Shown piece after piece: positions 1-6,500 of a stretch of DNA of 8,761 nt. Origin of the DNA: DASYDU01 sp036499445 (lineage in GTDB: Bacteria > Planctomycetota > Planctomycetia > Pirellulales > Lacipirellulaceae); contig DASYDU010000159.1 in NCBI GenBank assembly GCA_036499445.1, positions 1 through 8,761 of the forward strand. The letters run 5' to 3'. A model generated the notes under the pieces. That model ran no database searches. It was not told the origin of the DNA and was given only the letters and a program-made list of their open reading frames with translations. The position numbers were made by a program, and so were the translations under genes. Numbering within the stretch: position 1 is the first letter of the stretch; every line of letters begins with the position of its first letter.

Positions 1-264
1 CAGATCGATCTCGATCAAGCCTCCAGCCATCGCCGGCTTCTTCTCCGGCGCCACCGTCACCGGAACGAAGCTCACGCCTTCAGCCGCCGATCGCCTCGCC
101 TCCCGACGCCACGCGTGCACCAGGCTCGGATGCACGTCGTGGCGACGCGCTACCACCGCGACCACGGCTCCAGGGAGCAAGCTCTCCTCTACAATCTGGC
201 TGCGTTGCTCCGCCGACCAACGACGACGGCGTTCCGGGCCGGACAACACTGTAACCGTCGACAT
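1..264 (-). CDS. tnpA: IS66 family accessory protein TnpA (OrfA), partial, runs off left edge
   Basis: The minus strand is open from an ATG at 264-262 to the left edge, exactly 88 codons with no stop, so the gene is 3'-truncated by the window. The start reads MSTVTVLSGPERRRRWSAEQ, followed by a helix-turn-helix region at about residues 21-53 (RSQIVEESLLPG, then VARRHDVHPSLVHAWRRE). A basic linker and a GVSFVPVTV segment follow. This is the usual pattern of the small OrfA/TnpA protein of IS66 elements, a Tnp_1-like DNA-binding accessory protein needed with TnpB and the DDE transposase TnpC; TnpB and TnpC would lie beyond the left edge. Family length is about 100-150 residues, so most of the gene is here. 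Intactness of the element cannot be judged. Assignment is from sequence pattern only. Confidence 0.85.
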   Translation of the reverse strand, partial: MSTVTVLSGPERRRRWSAEQRSQIVEESLLPGAVVAVVARRHDVHPSLVHAWRREARRSAAEGVSFVPVTVAPEKKPAMAGGLIEIDL

Positions 265-347
265 GCGCGCTCGCTAAGTTGCTACTTAACGTGCTCGCTT
301 CTCACACCCTTAATCCGCCAACAAGGCGGCCCTCACCGGAGCCGTAC
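1..347 (-). mobile_element. Probable 5' end of an IS66-type insertion sequence
   Basis: The leader of the IS66-like tnpA gene extends about 83 nt upstream of its start codon to a point near 347. Read on the minus strand, the candidate terminus begins GTACGGCTCCGGTGAGGGC. IS66 ends usually begin GTA, and the distance from end to tnpA fits this family, which is why I place the boundary here. The opposite end is outside the window, so the inverted repeat and the 8-bp target duplication cannot be confirmed. The boundary could be off by tens of bases. Confidence 0.4.
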
Positions 348-384
348 GCTGAACTGACCGTCAACGCTCTGTGGCAACCTCGTT

Positions 385-1010
385 GTGTCAGGAAGCCGAC
401 GAACGGCGTTCGCGACGGCGACCAGCGCCGAAAGTTCGTTTGGGGTTGCCTCCGACCGCCACGGCAACAGCAATAGGATTGCACCCGCCATGCGGATCAA
501 TCAGCCGGCCGGACATCGGTGACTCGGCTGATCAGGTCCGGCGAGACATCGACCGCATAGAGCACGCGTAGGTGGCCCTGGATCTCCCGAACGGTCAGGC
601 CACGGGCGTAGAGCGAGATGATCTTGTCGTCGAAGCCATCCATGCGGGTCTCGCCCTTGGGCACGATCTGCGGCCCGAAGCAGCCGTTGCGATCACGCGG
701 CACTTCGGTCCCGACCGCGCCGTCCTCGATCATCACCGACTTGGGGTAGGTTCTATTGCAACTGTTGCCGCTGCCGCGGCCGGCAGGATCGCCCTTCTCA
801 TAGCCCAGATGGTGGGTCAGCTCGGCACCCAACGCCCGCTCGAGCAGCGCCTTCTTGAGCTGCTTGAACAACCCTTCCTCGCCCAACAGGTCCTCCGGCT
901 TCTCGTAGCCGGACAAAAGCTCGTCAAGATGTTCTAGCTTGATCGGCATCGTGAGTCTCCTTCTTCAGGTTACCCACGGATCGCCCCCACACAATCTTCC
1001 TGACACTCCC
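385..1010 (-). mobile_element. Possible internally deleted IS256-type element
   Basis: Upstream of the transposase start the minus strand carries an IS256-like terminus beginning near 1010, GGGAGTGTCAGGAAGATTG. The 11-base core GTGTCAGGAAG recurs on the plus strand at 385-395, i.e. in the inverted orientation expected for the other end. If both are true ends, the element is about 626 bp instead of the usual ~1.4 kb and has lost the C-terminal two thirds of its transposase. The stretch 397-510 does not translate into anything I recognise as an IS256 C-terminus, so the left end is uncertain and the 11-base match could be chance. Confidence 0.4.
497..949 (-). pseudogene. IS256/Mutator family transposase, N-terminal fragment
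   Basis: A 150-codon frame starts at ATG 949-947, preceded by a good Shine-Dalgarno (AAGGAG, minus strand of 957-962). Residues 1-145 match the start of Mutator-type (Transposase_mut) transposases: LFKQLKKALLERALGAELT, HHLGYEKGDPAG, the NSCNRTYPKSV and DRNGCFGPQIVPKGE motifs, then GFDDKIISLYARGLTVREIQ and VDVSPDLISRVTD. After VTD (about 515) the similarity stops and five unrelated residues lead to a stop. Full-length members have about 400 residues and carry the DDE catalytic triad downstream of this point, so the product cannot catalyse transposition. The abrupt loss of similarity indicates a deletion or replacement at about 510-515, not gradual decay. Confidence 0.88.
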
Positions 1011-1045
1011 ACTGCCACCGTTGCCGCCTGCAATGGCAGGACTCA

Positions 1046-1345
1046 TCATCCGTGCTCTGCTAGTTTCATATTCTGAACAAATTTACAGGGCGCATTTACA
1101 CATATCTTATGCACTTTATTCTTGACGATGAACTTTCTCAACTCAACAGCTACGCTCCCGTTCCAAATGTCTTCTGCAGACGCAGAGTTAAGGTTTCCCA
1201 GGCTGCCTGATGCAAAACAACAGGGTCGGACGTTTCCATCCGCAGTCACCATCATCCAAGTCCACGGATAATGGCAATCCTTAACCGTTTCCATCATCAA
1301 CTCCTGAAGCTTCAGATAGGTAAAGAGATTTATTTGGATCATCAC
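1046..1345 (-). CDS. SPASM-type C-terminal part of the same radical SAM enzyme, shifted frame
   Basis: The 99-codon frame overlaps the radical SAM frame by 65 nt and is offset by one base, as if one base had been inserted. From about residue 20 it reads as a SPASM/twitch auxiliary-cluster domain: KDCHYPWTWMMVTADGNV, RPCCFASGSLGNLN, SAEDIWNG, ELRKFI, then ICVNAPC. Cysteines are at residues 24, 42, 43, 82 and 87, the kind of set that binds a second 4Fe-4S cluster. The first ~18 residues (MMIQINLFTYLKLQ) are probably read-through of the overlap and not a true N-terminus. On its own the fragment could not work as an enzyme. It is best read as the 3' part of the upstream gene, separated by a mutation, a sequencing error, or less likely a programmed shift. 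Confidence 0.8.
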   Translation of the reverse strand: MMIQINLFTYLKLQELMMETVKDCHYPWTWMMVTADGNVRPCCFASGSLGNLNSASAEDIWNGSVAVELRKFIVKNKVHKICVNAPCKFVQNMKLAEHG

Positions 1346-2186
1346 ACCACTTTATTCCCAACCGAAGTGCCTCCTGTTCAGCTGACCTAATGCAAGTGTT
1401 AGACAGCTCGGGGTAGTTCCATAAGCCTTCTTTTTCGTAATCAAATACCCATCCTTCCCTATGAACCAGGTACAAGGCCATCTGGTCCTTCTCCCAGCGA
1501 TTCAGGTGCCAAAGGGCGACTTGATCCGCACCAAGGTTCGCCGCCAATACAACTAAGTCAGTGGCCTCCTCTATATTGGTCCTCATCATTGTCATGTTTA
1601 TGCAAACAAGCGGAAAAATCGTTCCCTTTTGCCTCTTCGCCGCGATCACTCTCTCGATGTTGCGGACTACAACCTCGAAGTCAAACCCCCGAATCTTCCT
1701 GTAGGTGCTTGACGTTGCCGCATCCAAAGAGACGTTGAGGATCTTAAGATTGGATTTCAGCAACCCGTCGAGACGATGATCATCCAATACCGTAAGGTTC
1801 GTGTTAATAGACGACTCGCACACACTAGGAGAAGGTACCGACTTCAGTAGCTTCCAAAAAGAGGGGCTATTTAGCGGCTCTCCAATGCCATGAAGTTGGA
1901 CGGCGTCCGACCGCAGAAGAAAGTTCGTAAGTCGCTTTACCAGCTGTTCATCGAAGTGCTTTGGTCGGTCGACCGCACCTATTGCATGCGGACACATGAC
2001 GCATCGCAAGTTGCATCGCGAGGTGGACTCAATGGTCAAAAGAGTCGGAGTGCTATTTAATTTCGTCCTTCCAAAGTGGAATTCCCTCATTGCCAATCGC
2101 CTATTACTGATAGGATCGAGCGCTTGAGACAGATTTACAACTTTGCAAAACGCTTTGTGCAGAAATTTGAGCACCAAAATCTCCAC
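1281..2186 (-). CDS. Radical SAM enzyme, N-terminal part of a frameshifted gene
   Basis: Predicted iron-sulfur enzyme that cleaves S-adenosylmethionine to start radical chemistry; the substrate cannot be told from sequence. The radical SAM cluster motif is C58-x3-C62-x2-C65 (SRCNLRCVMCPH). A GEP motif follows at about residues 102-104 (HGIGEPLNSP), then INTNLTVLDD and LNVSLDAATSSTYRKIRG, all typical of the TIM-barrel core. The frame ends at 1281, just where the SPASM half should begin, and that half continues in another frame from 1345. The start used is GTG at 2186. It has no clear Shine-Dalgarno, and the frame stays open upstream, so an ATG further in (at MREFHFGR, residue 33) is also possible. 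Composition is clearly more AT-rich than the flanks, suggesting separate acquisition. Genes with this architecture mature peptides or act in sugar and cell-surface pathways; no partner gene is present here. Confidence 0.85.
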   Translation of the reverse strand: MEILVLKFLHKAFCKVVNLSQALDPISNRRLAMREFHFGRTKLNSTPTLLTIESTSRCNLRCVMCPHAIGAVDRPKHFDEQLVKRLTNFLLRSDAVQLHGIGEPLNSPSFWKLLKSVPSPSVCESSINTNLTVLDDHRLDGLLKSNLKILNVSLDAATSSTYRKIRGFDFEVVVRNIERVIAAKRQKGTIFPLVCINMTMMRTNIEEATDLVVLAANLGADQVALWHLNRWEKDQMALYLVHREGWVFDYEKEGLWNYPELSNTCIRSAEQEALRLGIKWCDDPNKSLYLSEASGVDDGNG

Positions 2187-2466
2187 GCCTGAAAAACGCC
2201 ATAAAGGTAGATACGCAAACCGGCTTAGACTGCTTCCATTGGCTGCCGAACTGGGTCTAAGCGGGAACTGACCGCGATCCGCGCTAGGAAAGCAACCGAG
2301 GCAATCACACGATGGATGTGACCATCCGGTTAACAGGCCAAGTCGTTTTGGCGCAATACCCTTTGGCGGCCGGCTTTACGCGACTCGTTTTGCCAACAAA
2401 CGGACTGCGGGGCGCGCGACTTCCCAAATAGGCGCGCCCTGGCGACGTCGGTTTGCCGACCCGCCG
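2187..2466. other. Intergenic region without a recognisable gene
   Basis: I see no coding similarity on either strand between the radical SAM start and the recombinase remnant. Base composition returns to GC-rich within about 50 bases of the radical SAM start. The only clear structure is the 8-bp inverted repeat at 2223-2262, 37 bp upstream of the radical SAM GTG. Confidence 0.6.
2223..2262. repeat. Perfect 8-bp inverted repeat upstream of the radical SAM gene
   Basis: GCTTAGAC at 2223-2230 is repeated as its exact reverse complement GTCTAAGC at 2255-2262, with 24 bases between. Position upstream of the minus-strand radical SAM gene would suit an operator or mRNA leader hairpin. It could equally be a remnant of a mobile-element end. 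There is no T-tract on either side, so it is not an obvious terminator. Confidence 0.4.
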
Positions 2467-2713
2467 TTAGGACGGCCACCACGCCTTGATCGGCACGACG
2501 TTCTGACCCGTCTGCTCACGACTCTGGCAGTAGTCGGCCCACGCCTGCATCAGCTGGCGCCGCTTCTCGATGATATCGCCCGCGCTGATAGGCGCGCTCG
2601 AGCGGATCGCCCTGGACGTGCGATAGGCAAAACTCGACTACTTCTCGCGCGTAGTTGGTCCGCTCAGAGCATGGCAGGTAGAAGACGCATCCGAAGTTTC
2701 TGAGAACCAGCAT
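2467..2713 (-). pseudogene. Tyrosine recombinase (phage/P4-type integrase), C-terminal remnant with frameshift
   Basis: The open frame at 2713-2516 contains ERTNYAREVVEFCLSHVQGD followed by PLERAYQR, the end of the catalytic domain of P4-like integrases: the His box (LSH) and the Tyr of RAYQR, the expected nucleophile. Right after this the frame breaks. One base further over, the same strand reads GDIIEKRRQLMQAWADYC, then QSREQTGQNVVPIKAWWPS and a stop at 2469-2467, which is the normal integrase tail. Removing one base from the CCC run at 2579-2581 restores the frame. Homology begins at about 2675. The first ~12 residues of the frame (MLVLRNFGCVFY) do not fit, so the N-terminal ~300 residues are missing. 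This is a dead relic, probably left by an integrated island. No tRNA attachment site is visible nearby. Confidence 0.8.
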
Positions 2714-3056
2714 GATATTGTCCGTCGCGCTTTATACCGGTGGTATAGCGAAGGCTGGCGTCGGCACCAGTGCTGCTCGACGGAATTGATGTGCCGCTAC
2801 AGCGAAAGGCCAACCGCTAACGACCAGCCCATCTCTGAGCAGTAGGTCGCGGACAACTTGCTGGGCGACGACGGGAAAGCATCCACCAGAAGCAGTACGA
2901 GGCCGAGCAAGCTAGGCCAAATGATCCTCAGCTGATCTGCTCGCTAAGAGCTTGATGGTAATGAAGCGTTGAAAGACGAGTCATCCGGAATCGACCAAGC
3001 GTTCTTTTGCAATCGAGCGCTTTAGGCGCGACGTTGCGATCACGGCATTCGGTCGC
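2714..3056. other. 343-bp region with no recognisable gene
   Basis: No open frame here shows family similarity on either strand, and stops are frequent. It lies between the integrase remnant and the winged-helix gene and probably includes the latter's leader. A small near-palindrome sits at 2733-2747. I see no terminator, tRNA or repeat array. Confidence 0.6.
2733..2747. promoter_or_regulatory. Short palindrome, possible operator
   Basis: TATACC at 2733-2738 and GGTATA at 2742-2747 are exact inverted copies around a central GGT. The symmetry extends loosely outward (CGCT on the left, AGCG on the right, out of register by two bases). Size and symmetry suit a dimeric repressor site, but no promoter or intact gene is tied to it, so function is guesswork. 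Confidence 0.25.
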
Positions 3057-3350
3057 TTGCACCTCATATCAGCCGATCATCACGCGATAGCGCATCGTTT
3101 CACCGAAACGCAAGGTCACTACCTGGCCTTCGTCTGCATCTACAAGCGCATGTTCGGTCAGGCTCCTGCCGAGGCCAACATGCAACGCCATTTCCGCGTC
3201 AGCCCTCCCTCGGTCCATCAGATGGTCCTCGGTCTCGAACACGGTGGCCTCATCCGCCGCCAGCCAAGCGTCGCCCGAAGCATCGATGTCCTCGTCCCGC
3301 CTCAGGACCTGCCAATTCTCCATTGGCTCAACTCGTCAAAACCTCTGTGA
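3057..3350 (+). CDS. Small LexA/MarR-like winged-helix DNA-binding protein
   Basis: A 97-residue protein that is almost entirely one winged-helix domain, like the N-terminal DNA-binding domain of LexA without the peptidase part. Residues 14-67 (RFTETQGHYLAFVCIYKRMF, then GQAPAEANMQRHFRVSPP, SVHQMVLGLEHGGLIRR) show the order helix, helix, recognition helix (about 49-64) and the wing start. Short stand-alone proteins of this kind are common in alphaproteobacteria and cyanobacteria, and their targets are generally unknown. The only start in the frame is TTG at 3057. The frame is open back to 2973 with no ATG and no clear Shine-Dalgarno, so either TTG is used or the original start has been lost. 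The next gene lies 208 bp downstream on the same strand, too far to infer an operon. A regulatory link to it is possible but unproven. Confidence 0.72.
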   Translation: MHLISADHHAIAHRFTETQGHYLAFVCIYKRMFGQAPAEANMQRHFRVSPPSVHQMVLGLEHGGLIRRQPSVARSIDVLVPPQDLPILHWLNSSKPL

Positions 3351-3549
3351 CGAGCTACTAGAAGGCCAAGCGCGCTGGTCACACCGTGTGCCTCTCGTTA
3401 AGTGACGAGAACATTTGGAACGGTAGAAGTGGCAATGTCACCCGCGCCTCCACCGTGTCGCAGCGAACGGCATTGGGGGACTGATTTGCTGGTGATATTA
3501 TTGTCGTCGGTCACAATCGGCTAGCGCCAACGTAATGCTTTGACCTGAC

Positions 3550-3556
3550 AGGGGGG
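3550..3556 (+). promoter_or_regulatory. Shine-Dalgarno of the large secreted protein
   Basis: AGGGGGG at 3550-3556 lies 2 bases before ATG 3559. The upstream part of the G run can pair with the 16S anti-Shine-Dalgarno at a workable distance. It fixes the ATG at 3559 as the start, in agreement with the conserved CSLREA-like motif beginning at residue 5. Confidence 0.6.
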
Positions 3557-3558
3557 AC

Positions 3559-6500
3559 ATGACTACTTTCCTCGTAACCAATCTCAACGACGGCGGCCCC
3601 GGCTCGCTGCGCGCCGCGATCCTTGCGGCCAATGCGGACTCGTCGACGGGCACCGACCTCATTAAGTTCGGCGTTTCGGGTGCAATTACTCTCGCGAGCG
3701 ACCTGCCAACGATCACGAATACGGTCCAGATCGATGGTACCTCCGCACCATCGTTCGTGGCTGGTGGGCCGCCGGTTGTCGAGTTGGATTTCAACGGCTA
3801 CACGGGACTTACGCTCTCCACGGGGTCCAGTGGATCCTCCTTGCTCGGGCTCGCTCTCGGCAATGCCGCGGGAAATGGAGTGACGCTCAACAGCTCGAAC
3901 ATCACGCTGGACGGAAACTATGTCGGCTTGCACGCCAACGGAACGGCATTTGGCAATGCGAGTGACGGCGTCTACGTTTCCGCGCTATCCTCGAACAACA
4001 ACATCGGCATCAATCCAACCGGCGCATCAGGCATGGTTTCCAACGTCATTTCCGGCAATGCGTTGGACGGCATCGCCTTCCACGGATCTTCGGGAAACGT
4101 CGTTGTCGACAATCGCATTGGCACCAGCGCCGATGGCAGCACCGCCATTGCCAATGGCCATAACGGAATATTGATCACCGATGGATCGAGCAACAATACG
4201 ATCGGTGGCACGCTTTTTATCGACACGTCCACAGACCAGGTCAATGACCCGACAGGCAACAAAGGAACGACGGCGCCGGTGTTCGTCGTCCCGCCATTGG
4301 GCAACCTCATTTCCGGCAACGGTCAGAACGGCGTCGCCATCGAGAACCAGTCACACGACAATGTCTTGAATGGTAATTTCATCGGCACCGACGCGAGTGG
4401 AAATGCTCCAGTCGGCAACAGCGCGGACGGCGTTCTGATCCTCGACGCCGACAACAACTCCCTGATCGGCTGCCAGTTCGTCAACAACCCATTCGTTTAC
4501 TACAACGTCGTGAGCGGCAATGGCGGGAACGGCCTTCACATTACGAATTCGGACGATGTGGTGGTCCAGGCCAACTTCTTCGGAATTGGCGCCAACAATG
4601 CCAGCATCGTCGCCAACGGTCAGAACGGCATCATGGTCGATGGCAGTTCCCAAGGAGTCACCGTCGGCGGCGTCATTCCGCTTGGCAACGTCTCGGCAGG
4701 CAACAACGCGAACGGAATCTACGTCACCGGGACGGCTGGCGGATTCACGACGTTCAATACCTTCGGCGGGCTGCTGGCCTTTCAGGGGGCAGCCCCCAAC
4801 GGCAACGACGGAATTCTAATCGACGCTACGGGCGGCAACAACCTGATCCGCACCAACGTTTTCTCCGGTAATCTGAACAACGGAATCGAGATCGCCGGGG
4901 ATGCCTCAGGGGTCACCGTCGACCCCAATATCGTGGGCCTGAACACGACGGGGACCAGCAAAACCGTTGACACGGGCATCGGCCTTGCCGACCTGGCCAA
5001 CGGCAACAATGGTCTGCTCATCTCTGGGACCGCCCACGACAATATTATTGGCGGCTACTTCCAGTCTGTCATCCCGCAGAATACCTTTTCCGGTAATCTA
5101 GGTTATGGCATCGCCATTGCTGTGGCAGCGTACGACAATCAGGTCTTCAATAGTGCCGTCGGCACGAACTCACTGCTGACGGCTGCTCTCGGCAACAGCT
5201 CCGGTGGAATATTGCTGGCGAGTTCGGGAAGCAACAACTTGATCGGCGGCATCATGACGGATCCGAGTTCGCCGCGGGCGGTCTACATCAGCGGCAACTC
5301 CGGGAACGGAATAACCATCGCATCGGGCGTTACAGGCGATCAGATCGTCGCCAATCTGATCGGCGTCGACCGCTTCGGTCATGCCATCCTGGCTAACGCC
5401 GGCGATCCGATCGCCATCAATGGCAGCTACGCCAACTTCATCTTCGGCAACACGCCCATCCCGGTCCCGACGTCGATCGGCCTTCCTGTACAGGAGGCGA
5501 TGGCGCAGATCGAGGCGCTCTATGTCAACTATTTCGGCCGAGCTGGTGAGGCGGCCGGCATGCACTATTGGATGGCCGACTGCTTCACCCAACTGGCCAA
5601 AGGTACGTCTCTTGGCCAAGCCGTTCAGAATATCTCGGCGAGCTTCGCTGTCTCGCCGGAAAACGCCCCATATTCCCTGCTGGCCACGCAACCTCTGAAC
5701 CCGAACAATCCCCAGCAGGTCGCTCTGGCAACTTCGTTCATCGAGCAGGTCTACGAAAACTCATTCCATCGCGTCGCCGACGCGGCCGGTCTCACATATT
5801 GGCTAGGCGAACTCTTCTCGGGCCGGGTCAGCCTGTCGTCGATGGTCTATGCGATCGACTTTGCTGCTCAAAGCCCGGATCAGACCGTGCTCAACTACAA
5901 ACTGGCTGCAGCGGCTTATTTCACCAGCCTCACCGAAGGCATGTCACCCTCATTGCCTGCGTTGGTCGGCGCCGTTGAGAACGTGATCGGTAATTCGAGC
6001 TTGCTGGTCTCAAAGGCGTCGTCCGACAGCTATGCCGGCACCTCGGAAAATGCCGTGACCTATGCCACGGGGTTCCAATCCGACATCATCACCGGCATTC
6101 GCGCGCACTATGACGGGAATGTCGTCTTGACTGGCGATCAACCGCTGGGCGGCAGCGCCGCGACCGTCGCACTGCTCTACGATGGTCCCTTGCAAGACAC
6201 AGCACTCGGACACGTCTATCTGCTGACGCCCCAATTCCCTGGCCAGACGATTACAACCTCGACCTTCTATGGTCCCAACACATCGATCTTCAACCCGTCC
6301 CTTGACGTCGACGATGTGATTGCCGTCGGCAGCTATCAGTATTCGGGAAGCACGGTCGTAAATCATGGCATGATGTACCAGGGCCCAATCTCCGGCGGCG
6401 GGACCTGGAGCCAGGTTGATGTGCCGTCGAGCGCTGTCGGCGGCGCCGTCGTGCTCGATACCATTCCCCACAGCACGATGGGTGATCTGGTTGTCGGTGA

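Noticed and set aside
302..484. A 60-codon minus-strand open frame between the two insertion-sequence relics
   Set aside because: No similarity I recognise; it crosses both suspected element ends and so is unlikely to be a gene.
572..937. A 121-codon plus-strand open frame over the transposase fragment
   Set aside because: The opposite strand is clearly IS256 transposase; this frame is its antisense shadow.
1027..1040. CCTGC-AATG-GCAGG hairpin just after the radical SAM stop
   Set aside because: Only a 5-bp stem and no T-tract on the minus strand, too weak to call a terminator.
4042..5400. DNA-level tandem repeat or CRISPR-like array in the beta-helix region
   Set aside because: The repetition is at protein level only; nucleotide copies are diverged, unevenly spaced and all in one reading frame.
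5170..5691. A 173-codon minus-strand open frame opposite the large gene
   Set aside because: Low-complexity composition, no domain, no start signals, and fully covered by the conserved beta-helix/DUF4214 coding frame.
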